From the NCBI GenBank assembly GCA_020633205.1, contig JACKEB010000014.1:607701-671700 (forward strand): DNA of 64,000 nucleotides, read 5' to 3'. The position numbers were made by a program, and so were the translations under genes. Of this stretch, positions 8,783-16,899 are shown in pieces. Source of the stretch: Polyangiaceae bacterium (lineage in GTDB: Bacteria; Myxococcota_A; Polyangia; Polyangiales; Polyangiaceae). The notes beneath the pieces are model-generated. The model did no database searches and was not told the DNA's origin. It saw nothing but the letters and a program-made list of their open reading frames with translations. Positions within the stretch are counted from its first letter, which is position 1. Each line of letters starts with the position of its first letter.

Positions 8783-10072
8783 TCATGGCGCGAGCGGGTG
8801 AGCCGCGAGGAACTCGAGCATCCGCACTTCGTAGTCCTGGTTGCTCCCATCCGCGACGCCATCGGGCCAGCGCAGGTGGGGTAGGGTGCCTTGAGCGGAC
8901 GTGCAGCCCGGGTCGCATGTCGCTACTTCGCTGCTGCCATCGCTGGCGATGATCAAGTCCTCGACGCCAGCCCCGACTTGGGTTCCCAGGGCCGTAGCCC
9001 AAGACTCGACGTCGAAGCCTTGGTCGGTGCCCGCAGCATGGTGGGCCGCGTCACACGGCACGATGCCGTCACAAGCGCGATGCACGAGCTGAATCGGGAG
9101 GCTCGACTTGGGGTACGGATTGAGTCGGCAGGAGGGTGTCGCGCTGTCGTCGATGTTCAAGAACGGATCCGCTCCGGCGTAGGAAACTGCAGCTGCGATC
9201 TTGTTTCCTCCCGGAGTCGATGTCGCGTGGCGAGCGATGGCGTACATGGCCGCAAAGAAGCCGCCGTTGGACCAACCGCTGACGTAGATGCGCTGGGGGT
9301 CGACGATGCCCTCGGCGACCAAGCCATCCACGATGTTGTCTGCGTTGCGCACGTCGGGGTTGCAGCTCGGCGAGCTGAGGTCGCGGTAGTAGTAGTCGTG
9401 ATGGGAGCCCGGAGTGTTTACGCCCACCCAGTGAGTGTTGCGGCCCTGAACGGAGGCGAGGACGAAGCCTGCGGCGGCGCCGCTGCCGCCGAGGGTCGCG
9501 GTCTCTGCCTTCTGTCTCAGGAGGGTGCTGTTGTAGACGTTGTTGGCGTCCCCGTGGCTGCCATGAAAGAAGAGCAGGAGGGGGCGAGGGACAGACGCTG
9601 CGTCTGACGGAGCGAAGACGCACGCATAGCGCGTCGCGCCGCCGATACCGTCGGGAAACGCCCGCGGTGGGTTGTCGTCAAATGCCGGGCGGCTGCTAGC
9701 CGTGGTGCGGCAGTCCGGCGGAGCCAGCGCCGTGGACAGGGTGTTGCAAGGCTGGTCGGTGGAGCAATCTGCGAGTGGTGCTGTCAGCCCTGTGGTTGCG
9801 TTGCAGCTCGGCTCGGTGATGGGCGCGGGGCAGCCTGGAGCGTTGGCCACGCCGCCGATTGGATTGCCTGCGCTGCCACCGAGGCTCGAGCCTGCACTCC
9901 CGCCAGGGCTTGCGGTTCCGCCAGCGCCGCCGCTCGTTGCACCACCGGTGGTGCTGCTTCCCGCAGAGCCTCCGCTTGTACTGCCTGCCGCGCCGCCGCT
10001 CGCGTTGCTGGGCGCGTCGTTTGAACTACAGGCGACGAGGAGTGGAAGTAGCAGCAGAGCGCGACGGAGCAT
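8783..10072 (-). CDS. Lipoprotein alpha/beta hydrolase, PHB-depolymerase/feruloyl-esterase-like
   Basis: The 429-aa precursor starts MLRRALLLLPLLVAC (lipobox LVAC), followed by a Gly/Ser linker of about 60 residues and a catalytic domain. Visible landmarks are RPLLLFFHGSHGD (oxyanion-hole strand), a nucleophile elbow GWSNGGF with the catalytic Ser, and IQLVHRACDGIVP where the acid would sit. This matches the LpqC/poly(3-hydroxybutyrate) depolymerase-like esterases. The natural ester is unknown; surface location suggests polymer or ester degradation. The frame is open for five more codons, but the chosen ATG gives the better signal peptide. Confidence 0.86.
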   Translation of the reverse strand: MLRRALLLLPLLVACSSNDAPSNASGGAAGSTSGGSAGSSTTGGATSGGAGGTASPGGSAGSSLGGSAGNPIGGVANAPGCPAPITEPSCNATTGLTAPLADCSTDQPCNTLSTALAPPDCRTTASSRPAFDDNPPRAFPDGIGGATRYACVFAPSDAASVPRPLLLFFHGSHGDANNVYNSTLLRQKAETATLGGSGAAAGFVLASVQGRNTHWVGVNTPGSHHDYYYRDLSSPSCNPDVRNADNIVDGLVAEGIVDPQRIYVSGWSNGGFFAAMYAIARHATSTPGGNKIAAAVSYAGADPFLNIDDSATPSCRLNPYPKSSLPIQLVHRACDGIVPCDAAHHAAGTDQGFDVESWATALGTQVGAGVEDLIIASDGSSEVATCDPGCTSAQGTLPHLRWPDGVADGSNQDYEVRMLEFLAAHPLAP

Positions 10073-10122
10073 GGCGTGATGTAGCACTCCTTGCGTGTCC
10101 TGGCGGTCGAGCGTCGAGTGGC

Positions 10123-11526
10123 TTATTCGTACTCGCTAAGCGTGATGGCGAAACGGCGGATCCAGCGTTGGATTTGTTGCCTAGCTTTCCCCATGTCACG
10201 CGCGACCTGGCTGACGTTGCCGCCGGTCGCACTGAGGCGACCCACAAGCTCGCGTCGCAGCTCGGAGTCCTCAGCTGAGAGCGCTGTAGCTGCCGGGAAG
10301 CTGCTCCGCCTGACTTCTGCGCTCTTCCACTCCGGCCGAGCGGCTTCAGCGACCCCAGGTGGGATGTCTTCGAGCCTGATTACGCCCGCGGCGGCGAGGA
10401 CGCACGCCGTGGCGAGGCACTGTTGGAGTTCCCGCACGTTGAGCGGCCAGTCATAGCGCAGCAGCGCGCGCGCAACCTCTGGCTTCAGGGTCTCGATTGG
10501 AGTCGAGAGGCCCTCGACCAACCGACGGATGATCAACCCAAGATCCTCGCGGCGCTCTCGGAGCGGAGGCAGAGCATGCACAAAGCCAGCTAAGCGCGCG
10601 AAGAGATCGCGACGAAAGCGGTCAGAATCCATGAGTGCCTCGAGCGGCTGATGGGTCGCAGAGACGATGCGAACGTCCACCTTGATCGGCCTGGCAGAAC
10701 CGACCGGAACGACCTCCCCTTCCTGAATCACACGCAGGAGGGCCGCCTGGGATGCCGCGGGTAGGTCCCCCACTTCATCAAGGAACAGCGTCCCTTGGTT
10801 GGCGCTGCGCACGAAGCCAAGCTCATCTCGAATCGCTCCACTGAACGAGCCCTTCTGGTGTCCGAAGAGCTGAGACTCGAGCAAGCTATCGGGGATCGCA
10901 CCGCAGTTCACCGCAATGAACGGACCGGGTCGCTTGGACAGTGAGTGAACGGCCCGGGCCAGGACTTCCTTGCCGGTTCCTGTCTCCCCTCGGAGGAGGA
11001 TCGCCACCGGTGACGCGGCGATGCGCATCAGGCGTGCCAGGTTCGCGTAGTGGGGACCTTGCAGTGTCTCCAGGCCTGGCTCGGTGCTGAGCTCAGAAGC
11101 GGCCTGATCGTTCGGTCGACCACCAGCGGCTACTGCCTCGAGGAAATAGAAAAAGCTGTAGCCAAGCTCGAGCAGGTCGCCATCACTCACCAGGCAGCGT
11201 GATGCTTTGCCGCCGTTGATGCTGCTGCCATTCGTCGAGCCGAGATCCTCGAACCACCAGTTCCCATCGACGAGCTCCAGGCGCGCGTGGTTGCTGGACA
11301 GGCGGACGTCAGGAAGCCCAAGGCGCAACGTGGCACCCTCGCGACGGACTCGCCTTTCCGTGGAGCGCCCGATCTCTACCCGGGTGACACCACGCAGCGA
11401 ATGCCGCGAGGAGCCCGCGCTTGGCTGGTTGCACGTCAGGACGGCGATGAGTTCCGGACCGACCGGGGTCGCTGAGTCGTTGCGCCCTGTGGGCTTCGTC
11501 TGGTGGGTTTCTTCCGTGCGCGTCAT
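10123..11526 (-). CDS. FHA domain sigma-54-dependent transcriptional activator
   Basis: A 467-aa regulator. An FHA domain occupies about residues 45-125 (EIGRSTERRVRR, LSSNHARLEL, DLGSTNGSSING), so it should read a phosphothreonine signal from a Ser/Thr kinase. The AAA+ domain (about 150-385) has Walker A GETGTGKE, Walker B TLFLDEVGDLP and the sensor/arginine-finger region FRRDLFARLAGF. The sigma-54 contact loop reads GSFSGA instead of canonical GAFTGA. The C-terminal Fis-like helix-turn-helix is GGNVSQVARDMGKARQQIQRW. There is no receiver domain. A target with a -24/-12 promoter was not identified here. Confidence 0.92.
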   Translation of the reverse strand: MTRTEETHQTKPTGRNDSATPVGPELIAVLTCNQPSAGSSRHSLRGVTRVEIGRSTERRVRREGATLRLGLPDVRLSSNHARLELVDGNWWFEDLGSTNGSSINGGKASRCLVSDGDLLELGYSFFYFLEAVAAGGRPNDQAASELSTEPGLETLQGPHYANLARLMRIAASPVAILLRGETGTGKEVLARAVHSLSKRPGPFIAVNCGAIPDSLLESQLFGHQKGSFSGAIRDELGFVRSANQGTLFLDEVGDLPAASQAALLRVIQEGEVVPVGSARPIKVDVRIVSATHQPLEALMDSDRFRRDLFARLAGFVHALPPLRERREDLGLIIRRLVEGLSTPIETLKPEVARALLRYDWPLNVRELQQCLATACVLAAAGVIRLEDIPPGVAEAARPEWKSAEVRRSSFPAATALSAEDSELRRELVGRLSATGGNVSQVARDMGKARQQIQRWIRRFAITLSEYE

Positions 11527-11563
11527 TGCGGGGCGTCTTTGTACGTCTGGTTTTGCCCGAAGG

Positions 11564-12115
11564 CTAGCGTCGCCTAGCGCTGTGAATCGCCAGCGCGATC
11601 CCGCTCAAGATCAGGGTGCCCGCCAGCGCAAGCCGCAGGGAAACACGTTCACTCAAGAAGAGTACCCCGAGCGCCGCCGTCAATACCGGTACTGATAGCT
11701 GAACCACTGAAGCCTGAGTCGCCAGGAGGCCTCTCAGCGCGGCGTACCACAGCACATACCCGCCAGCCGAGGTCAGGCCGCCGGAGAGCGCCGCGAGCAG
11801 CAAGCCATCCGTCGGGTGATGGGCGTGCGGACTCACGAGCCACATGACGATCACGAACGGAACGCTACGGATGAAGTTCCCCGCGGTGGTCGATGTCGGG
11901 TTCGCCTGTCCTCTCCCCCTCAACGAGTAGATCCCCCAGGAAACCCCAGAGAGCGCCATGAGGCTCGCGCTGACGAGATCGGGTGCCGCTTGTCCAGGGA
12001 GGGTGAGGATCTGCGTTCGCGTAAGCGCCAAGCGACACAATACCGAGTTCATCGCGAAAGCCAACATCGCGAGGACCGTGAGAACCAGGGTGCGGGATGG
12101 CGTAGTTGGCGGCAA
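11564..12115 (-). CDS. DMT/EamA family transporter, internally deleted
   Basis: A 183-aa membrane protein from a TTG start. The first helix (VLTVLAMLAFAMNSVLCRLAL) matches TM1 of EamA/DMT exporters. It then joins directly to LTLPGQAAPDLVSASLMALSGVSWGIYSLRGRG, which in full-length members (about 290 aa) begins the second EamA half. Some 100-110 residues (about TM2-TM5) are absent while the frame is kept. The remaining helices (SVPFVIVMWLV, AALSGGLTSAGGYVLWYAAL, VVQLSVPVLTAALGVLFL, LALAGTLILSGIALAI) look intact. It starts six bases after the stop of the upstream lipoprotein gene. Transport activity is doubtful. Confidence 0.75.
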   Translation of the reverse strand: MPPTTPSRTLVLTVLAMLAFAMNSVLCRLALTRTQILTLPGQAAPDLVSASLMALSGVSWGIYSLRGRGQANPTSTTAGNFIRSVPFVIVMWLVSPHAHHPTDGLLLAALSGGLTSAGGYVLWYAALRGLLATQASVVQLSVPVLTAALGVLFLSERVSLRLALAGTLILSGIALAIHSARRR

Positions 12116-12120
12116 GGGAG

Positions 12121-12786
12121 CTAGTAGTTCGCGCCTTCGATGGACTTTCTAAGGGCGCTCGCCTCGTAGCGTACCCCGAAATCGTCCTCTTGCTGTAGCA
12201 GCGTGATGTTGCCATCCGCCAGGCGCCAGAGGGCCACGGCTCGGCCAGTTTCTGTACGGAAAGAGGTCACGCGCTCTGGGGTCGCGCCGCTCAGAAAGTA
12301 CTCGGGTGAGCCGTACTTGTTTCGCAGGAGCGGCAGCGGGTTGTCCTCGAAATACAGGCTGATGGCCAACACCCGCTCGTCGTTGACCTCCATCCCTGCG
12401 TAGCTTCTCGCGCCTGGGACGCTGATGGGGGTGAGGGAGCACATCGCAAGATCTGGGAAACGATCGTTGACCTCGATGCCGCCACAACGCTCTGCTGCCT
12501 CACGGTAGGGACCCCCGAGGCGAATGCCCGCCACTTGTTCCGGAAGCGGTTGGCGGGTCGATGTCAGGTGAGTCGGGGGAAGGTCTGCCGGGTCCGTGGG
12601 AGCCGGAGCCGGGGTTTCAATCGGCGGCGGCTCTGTCGGCTCAGCCACTGAGCCGGATGCATCGGAAGGCGCTTCGGTCACCGGAGCTGACACGGGCTGG
12701 TCAGAGACTCCAGGCGCACGCGCACCAGTAGCGCGGCTGCCACCGCACGCAACGAGCACCAGGGAGCCGGCCAAGACCCACCGCAT
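12121..12786 (-). CDS. Hypothetical lipoprotein
   Basis: A 221-aa lipoprotein with MRWVLAGSLVLVAC signal and lipobox, a Pro/Thr/Glu-rich spacer to about residue 75, and a mature domain beginning PEQVAGIRLGGPYREAAERCGG. That segment resembles the helix found at the start of small periplasmic domains in which a conserved Cys pair (RCGG and MCSL) closes a loop. YGSPEYFLSGATPERVTSFRTETGRAVALWRLADGNITLL suggests a beta-rich C-terminus. The family is not named. It lies directly upstream of the deleted transporter and probably shares its transcript. Confidence 0.75.
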   Translation of the reverse strand: MRWVLAGSLVLVACGGSRATGARAPGVSDQPVSAPVTEAPSDASGSVAEPTEPPPIETPAPAPTDPADLPPTHLTSTRQPLPEQVAGIRLGGPYREAAERCGGIEVNDRFPDLAMCSLTPISVPGARSYAGMEVNDERVLAISLYFEDNPLPLLRNKYGSPEYFLSGATPERVTSFRTETGRAVALWRLADGNITLLQQEDDFGVRYEASALRKSIEGANY

Positions 12787-13016
12787 GGCGTGAGTATTGC
12801 CCGGAAGCGGCGACGGCTCAAGCCGGCAGCGTAGGGCCGCTGTTGCGCGTAGGGGGTATCAGGTCGCCAACTCCGAGCAATACGTCTGCTCCCTAATTAC
12901 CGCGAGGAAGCGACCCTGGCTTGGCGGGTTTGCCGTAGGCGGCAAGAAAGACCCTTACGGCTTCCGTCGCGTGTCGCTTCAACGCTGGTCCAGGCAGCGC
13001 ATCCGCTCCCAGTAGC

Positions 13017-13400
13017 ATGACGCGGTTGACCGGGTCCGCCATGATGAGCCAGTTGAAGTGCGTGGCGGCGATCGTCGAGGCCGGCGCGCAGAGGAGCTCT
13101 CATCGGTTGTCCCCTGACGCTGGGACGCAGCGAGTGGTGACCAGCTGCTGTCACTCCCCCGTGTTCCTGGAGTTCAAGGGAGGACACTGGTTGTCGGTGT
13201 ATCGCGATCGCCTCGGCGCAGACGCACCCGCGGTGGAGCTGCGGACGATGCTGAAGGATCGTCCGGAGGGCGCGGCGTTCGAAGATGAGATCCCAAGCTA
13301 CCAGTCGCACTCCCCGCGATTCATGTGGCGATTGTTCAAAGCTTGGGGCGCCATGGGCTTTCGCGTGCCGAAGCTCGAGCCGATCCAGCCGGCGACTTGA
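13017..13400 (+). CDS. Possible N-terminally truncated GFA-like protein
   Basis: A 127-aa frame whose middle and end read TQRVVTSCCHSPVFLEFKGG ... VELRTMLKDRPEG ... HSPRFMWRLFKAWGAMGFRVPKL. This resembles, from memory, the C-terminal part of glutathione-dependent formaldehyde-activating (GFA)-like proteins, where CC or CxxC zinc ligands precede a conserved helix. The N-terminal zinc motifs (CxC and HCxxC) expected earlier are missing, and no frame upstream supplies them. Alternative starts are ATG 13041 and 13044. It may be a remnant or a short family member; the assignment is weak. Confidence 0.45.
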   Translation: MTRLTGSAMMSQLKCVAAIVEAGAQRSSHRLSPDAGTQRVVTSCCHSPVFLEFKGGHWLSVYRDRLGADAPAVELRTMLKDRPEGAAFEDEIPSYQSHSPRFMWRLFKAWGAMGFRVPKLEPIQPAT

Positions 13401-13613
13401 AGACGCTACGGCTATGACCCTAGCACCAAGCCTTCGCACCAGCAGGCTAGGGCCAGCGGATCTCGAGGCATGGCATATTGCCACGCGGAACTAGCTGCTG
13501 GGTTTGTGGGAATGCGCTGGTGGAATCAGCGCGGATGCTAAGGCGTGGCCTTTCGAGGCGAGACGCTGTAGCGTTAGGCTGGCGGTTCACCGCCGACTTC
13601 AACGGAGGGCGCT

Positions 13614-14336
13614 ATGCGTAAGCTTGCTGGACTCGGATCCTGTTTCATTCTGTTGGCTCTGCTCGCGTGCAAAGACAAGAAGGAGCCGCCCCCCGCGACC
13701 ACACCCGCGGCAGCTCCCGTTCCGGGAACCACCGGCGCGGCAGCGGTGCGCGGGACGTACACGATCAGTTCTGCCAGCAACCCTGGCGGTGAGGGAGGCT
13801 ACGAAGGGAGCGTCGCCATCACCCAGAGCGGCGACGTATACAAGCTGACCTGGAGCATCTCCGACGGCTCCCAGTACAAGGGTGTGGGCCTGATGGAGGG
13901 CGACGTGCTCGGTGTGGGTTGGGGCATGGCGGCCGAGTTCGGCGTCGCCGTGTACAAGGTCGAGGGTGGCAAGCTCACCGGGCGCTGGACTAGCGCGGTG
14001 GAGACAGGTGCCGGAACCGAGACCCTCGAGGGACCCGCTGGGCTGAACGGCAGTTACAAGATCACCGCGGGCACCAACGCGAGCGATGGCAAGCCGTACA
14101 CCGGCGAGGTGACCATCAAGCCAAGCGGCGCGGTTTACAACGTGACCTGGAAGCACCCAGACAAGACCTTCAGCGGTGTGGGCATGCTCCAAGGTTCGAC
14201 GTTCGTCGTCGGTTGGGGCGAAGCTGGCAAGGGTGCCGGCGCCGTGCTCTATCGCGTCTCCGGTAACACGCTCGATGGCAAGTGGGCTCAACCCGCTGGC
14301 ACCGCGCTGGGCACTGAAGTGCTCGCTAAGAAGTAG
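13614..14336 (+). CDS. Lipoprotein with two tandem beta-rich repeats
   Basis: A 240-aa lipoprotein (MRKLAGLGSCFILLALLAC). After a Pro/Ala spacer, the mature part is an internal duplication of about 85 residues. Copy one (GTYTISSASNPGGEGGYEGS ... GVGLMEGDVLGVGWG ... GGKLTGRW) and copy two (GSYKITAGTNASDGKPYTGE ... GVGMLQGSTFVVGWG ... GNTLDGKW) align strand for strand. Each ends in a G-T-E-(T/V)-L turn. The fold is probably a paired beta-sandwich or barrel facing the periplasm. An AACGGAGGGCG Shine-Dalgarno precedes the ATG. No enzymatic motif is seen. Confidence 0.8.
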   Translation: MRKLAGLGSCFILLALLACKDKKEPPPATTPAAAPVPGTTGAAAVRGTYTISSASNPGGEGGYEGSVAITQSGDVYKLTWSISDGSQYKGVGLMEGDVLGVGWGMAAEFGVAVYKVEGGKLTGRWTSAVETGAGTETLEGPAGLNGSYKITAGTNASDGKPYTGEVTIKPSGAVYNVTWKHPDKTFSGVGMLQGSTFVVGWGEAGKGAGAVLYRVSGNTLDGKWAQPAGTALGTEVLAKK

Positions 14337-14343
14337 AGCCTAG

Positions 14344-14850
14344 GTGGTCAGTACGCCGAACTTTTCGCTGGTCCGCGCCGCGCTGACGGATCAGCCACTG
14401 CTCGAGCGTCTGATGCAGCTCTACTGCTACGACTGGAGCGCCTTGGCTGACCTTGACGTCGACGAGCAAGGTCGTTTCAGCGGTGTGGACCTCGAGCCCT
14501 ACTGGAGCGCGGAAGGGCATCATCCATTCGTGCTACGCGTCGATGGGCGGCCCGCTGGCTTTGCGCTCGTGCAAGTTCGCAGTCGCCTAACTGGCACTAC
14601 GGGCGTGCATGACATGGCCGAGTTCTTCGTGCTGCGTCGCTATCGCCGACAAGGCATTGGATACACCGCGGCCTGCGCCGTGTTCGACCTGTTTCGTGGC
14701 CCGTGGGAAGTGCGCCAGCGCGCGAACAACACAGACGCAACGCACTTCTGGCGAGCGACGATTCAGCGCTACACCGCGGGCGCGTACACCGAGCAGTCCT
14801 ACGACGACCCGGCGTGGAGCGGAGTCGTCCAGCGCTTTACGAGCGCCTGA
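14344..14850 (+). CDS. GNAT family N-acetyltransferase
   Basis: A 168-aa acyl-CoA-dependent N-acetyltransferase. Motif A is present as MAEFFVLRRYRRQGIGYTAACAVFDL, with the pyrophosphate-binding RRQGIG (R/Q-x-x-G-x-G/A form). The strand HPFVLRVDGRPAGFALVQV before it and NTDATHFWRATIQRY after it (where motif B usually lies) complete the fold. The acceptor substrate is unknown. It starts at a GTG seven bases after the previous stop, so it may be cotranscribed with the twin-repeat lipoprotein. Confidence 0.85.
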   Translation: MVSTPNFSLVRAALTDQPLLERLMQLYCYDWSALADLDVDEQGRFSGVDLEPYWSAEGHHPFVLRVDGRPAGFALVQVRSRLTGTTGVHDMAEFFVLRRYRRQGIGYTAACAVFDLFRGPWEVRQRANNTDATHFWRATIQRYTAGAYTEQSYDDPAWSGVVQRFTSA

Positions 14851-14897
14851 AGAATCCGCATTCGTCAGTGCCCCGAGGAAATGACTGGCGCGTGCAG

Positions 14898-15296
14898 CTA
14901 CTCTCCCAGAGCTAGCACATGGTCCTTGAGCGCCTGCGCTGCAGGACCCTCGAAGACGACGGGCGCTGCGACTGGCGTCGGTGCGTGGTCCCGATACTCA
15001 ACGGGCTGAGCCGCGACAAAGGAGCAAGAGGGCGTCCACGCGAGGTCAATCACCACGCTGCTCGTGTCCCGATCGCCATCTTCGTCTAGCGCGAAAGGCA
15101 AGTTCACTAGACTGGCGAAGTCGCCGTGGCGCACCGCGGCCGCCACGGCTCCAATCGGGCAAGCGAAGTAGCGGAAGCCCTCGGTCACCTTCTCGCCGGT
15201 GGGCGCGTACACTTTCTCGCTGAAGACTAGCAATTTGCGCCGCTTCTGAATGGTCGGCAGAGACTCGAGGAACGTCGAAAGATCGGGAAAACTCAA
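14898..15296 (-). CDS. Hypothetical soluble protein
   Basis: A 132-aa protein from a TTG start with a GGAG Shine-Dalgarno seven bases upstream. It begins MSFPDLSTFLESLPTIQKRR, then two or three strands (KLLVFSEKVYAP, FRYFACPIGAVAAAVRHGDF) and a C-terminal acidic/Pro segment. No signal peptide, membrane helix or known motif is visible. It is convergent with the GNAT gene. Confidence 0.65.
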   Translation of the reverse strand: MSFPDLSTFLESLPTIQKRRKLLVFSEKVYAPTGEKVTEGFRYFACPIGAVAAAVRHGDFASLVNLPFALDEDGDRDTSSVVIDLAWTPSCSFVAAQPVEYRDHAPTPVAAPVVFEGPAAQALKDHVLALGE

Positions 15297-15563
15297 CTCA
15301 TCACTCCAAAGCTTGTACGCACCGAGCGCGTCGTGATGCGGGCTCTTACGCCCAGCGTCAGTGGAGCTTCCCGCGCTTTGAGCGTTCGAGCACTCGTCAG
15401 AAATGAGACACGGCTTCCCATTCCCGGGAGTCGAGCACGGTCCTGCAACCGCAGCTGCGAGAGCACGCCGCCAGGTTCCGGCAAGTACGGAACATTTAAA
15501 TTCCTTGTGGAATTATTGACTGGTCAAAGGGCAGCTTTTGGATCGGGTGAGGGAGCTCCGGGC
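15297..15563. other. Intergenic region upstream of the SDR promoter
   Basis: This 267-bp stretch between two divergent genes holds no credible coding region; the small frames in it are low-quality. The region before 15480 is rich in short Ser/Arg-coding shadows, and after 15490 it becomes AT-rich (TTTAAATTCCTTGTGGAATTATTG), which fits a promoter zone for the leftward gene. The SDR promoter itself is listed separately. Confidence 0.5.
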
Positions 15564-15594
15564 TTGACGTTGACACTAGCGTCAAGTCGCTAGG
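15564..15594 (+). promoter_or_regulatory. MerR-type promoter/operator of the SDR gene
   Basis: A -35 TTGACG and a -10-like GCTAGG are separated by 19 bp, the long spacing typical of MerR-regulated promoters. The spacer carries an imperfect dyad GTTGACACTAGCGTCAAG (15569-15586). The same element, more symmetric, precedes the MerR gene at 16432, so the adjacent MerR protein is the likely regulator. Confidence 0.75.
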
Positions 15595-15648
15595 TTCAAG
15601 TCGCACGCTGAGGGTCGACCCTTGGCGGAATGAAAGCGAGGGACCGAG

Positions 15649-16410
15649 ATGACGAGTGACAGTTGGCGAGGGAAGGTAGCGATCGTGACTGGAGGGAGCT
15701 CCGGGATCGGAGCGGCGACGGCGTTGGCGTTGGTCGAACGGGGAGCATGCGTGGCCATCACCGGCCGCAACCAAGCCCGGCTCAAGCGTGTCGCGGCGAA
15801 CAGTGACGCGATCTTGGCTCTGGAGCTGGACAGCGCTCAGCCATCCAGCGCCGCGAGTGTTGTCGGAGCAGCGTTGGGAAAGTGGGGGCGCCTGGACCTC
15901 CTGGTGAACAACGCAGGTGCGGGCAAGCCCCTCCCCATTGACGCCTACACGGATGAGGCGATCACCGAGATTGGTGCGGTGAACATCGTGGGTCCTTCGC
16001 TGCTGGTGAAGCACGCCTCTGGAGCGCTGCGAGAGACGCGGGGAGCGATCGTGAGCGTCAGCTCGGCCGTGTCTCGAAGCGCGGCGCCCATGCTGGCGCA
16101 CTACGCCGCTAGCAAGGCTGCCCTGGAACATCTGACGACGTCCTGGGCGATGGAGCTCGCTGAGAGCGGCGTGCGGGTGAACGGTGTCGCGCCGGGGCCG
16201 GTCAAGAGCGGCGCGTTGACCGGAATGATGGGACTGAAGCAAGACGACGCGCGCATGATTGAAGAGCGAGAGGCGCTCCAGGTCCCACTGGGACGCCGGG
16301 GCATCACCTCGGACATCGTTCCCTGGATCTTACGCCTGGGCGACTCGAGCAACGCATGGCTCACCGGGCAGACCATCACCGTGGACGGCGGCTGGTCGCT
16401 TCGGTCCTAG
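15649..16410 (+). CDS. SDR family oxidoreductase
   Basis: A 253-aa classical short-chain dehydrogenase/reductase. The cofactor motif is VTGGSSGIGAA near the N-terminus, followed by the structural NNAG, the catalytic Ser in VSVSSAVSRS, and YAASK (the Tyr-x-x-x-Lys pair). The C-terminus GQTITVDGGWSLRS is typical. Arg in ITGRNQARL after the second strand suggests NADP(H). The substrate is unknown; FabG-like reductases of this type also act on xenobiotic carbonyls. It lies between two copies of a MerR-type operator and is followed 69 bp later by the merR gene, so it is the probable target of that regulator. Confidence 0.93.
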   Translation: MTSDSWRGKVAIVTGGSSGIGAATALALVERGACVAITGRNQARLKRVAANSDAILALELDSAQPSSAASVVGAALGKWGRLDLLVNNAGAGKPLPIDAYTDEAITEIGAVNIVGPSLLVKHASGALRETRGAIVSVSSAVSRSAAPMLAHYAASKAALEHLTTSWAMELAESGVRVNGVAPGPVKSGALTGMMGLKQDDARMIEEREALQVPLGRRGITSDIVPWILRLGDSSNAWLTGQTITVDGGWSLRS

Positions 16411-16431
16411 AGCCACCTCGGCGGGCGCCTC

Positions 16432-16462
16432 TTGACGTTGACACTAGTGTCAACGTGCTAGG
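16432..16462 (+). promoter_or_regulatory. MerR-type promoter/operator of the merR gene
   Basis: TTGACG (16432-16437) and GCTAGG (16457-16462) are 19 bp apart. Between and overlapping them is a perfect 22-bp palindrome at 16435-16456, with half-site ACGTTGACACT. The sequence matches the element before the SDR gene except in the right half. The merR ATG follows only 17 bases after the -10, so the leader is very short. Confidence 0.8.
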
Positions 16463-16479
16463 ACAGCCGTAGGTTCGTG

Positions 16480-16872
16480 ATGCAGATCAAGGAAGCCGCG
16501 GAGAGGCTCGGGATCACCGAGCGCATGCTGCGCCACTACGAGAAGGCGGGGCTCCTGGAGGCACGGCGCTCGGAGAACGGCTATCGCTGTTACAGCGACG
16601 CCGACCTGCGACGCGCCGGTCGCATCCGCGACCTCATCGAAGTTGGATTTTCCACGCGAGAAGTTCGAAGGATGGCCGCTTGCCTGACGGACGAAGGAGC
16701 CGGGCCGTGCGAGGAAGGCATCCCACAGCTATTGACCAAGCTCGAACACATCGACCGCATGCGCGCCGACCTCGACGCGCGAAGGGAAGCGGTCTTGAAC
16801 CGCATCGCCAAGCTGCGGGAGCTCCTCGTCACTCAAAGTCGACCCGAAGCCGCGGAGGCTGAGCGAGCATGA
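16480..16872 (+). CDS. MerR family transcriptional regulator
   Basis: A 130-aa regulator. The N-terminal winged helix is MQIKEAAERLGITERMLRHYEKAGLLEARRSENGYRCYSD (shown in parts: IKEAAERLGITERMLRHYEK, then GYRCYSDADLRRAGRI), the signature of the family. A long C-terminal dimerisation coiled coil follows (ILNR-type leucines in DLDARREAVLNRIAKLRELL). It has no metal-binding Cys cluster beyond one Cys in LTD-EGAGPCEEG, so an organic effector is more likely. It lies beside the SDR gene and both have matching operators, so autoregulation and SDR control are likely. ATG 16480 is preferred to GTG 16477. Confidence 0.9.
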   Translation: MQIKEAAERLGITERMLRHYEKAGLLEARRSENGYRCYSDADLRRAGRIRDLIEVGFSTREVRRMAACLTDEGAGPCEEGIPQLLTKLEHIDRMRADLDARREAVLNRIAKLRELLVTQSRPEAAEAERA

Positions 16873-16899
16873 CCGGAGCCCTCGCCATCTCCGCGATCT

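Noticed and set aside
12897..13484. 195-aa minus-strand frame
   Set aside because: Composition is Arg/His/Ser-rich with no signal or motif, and it opposes the GFA-like fragment.
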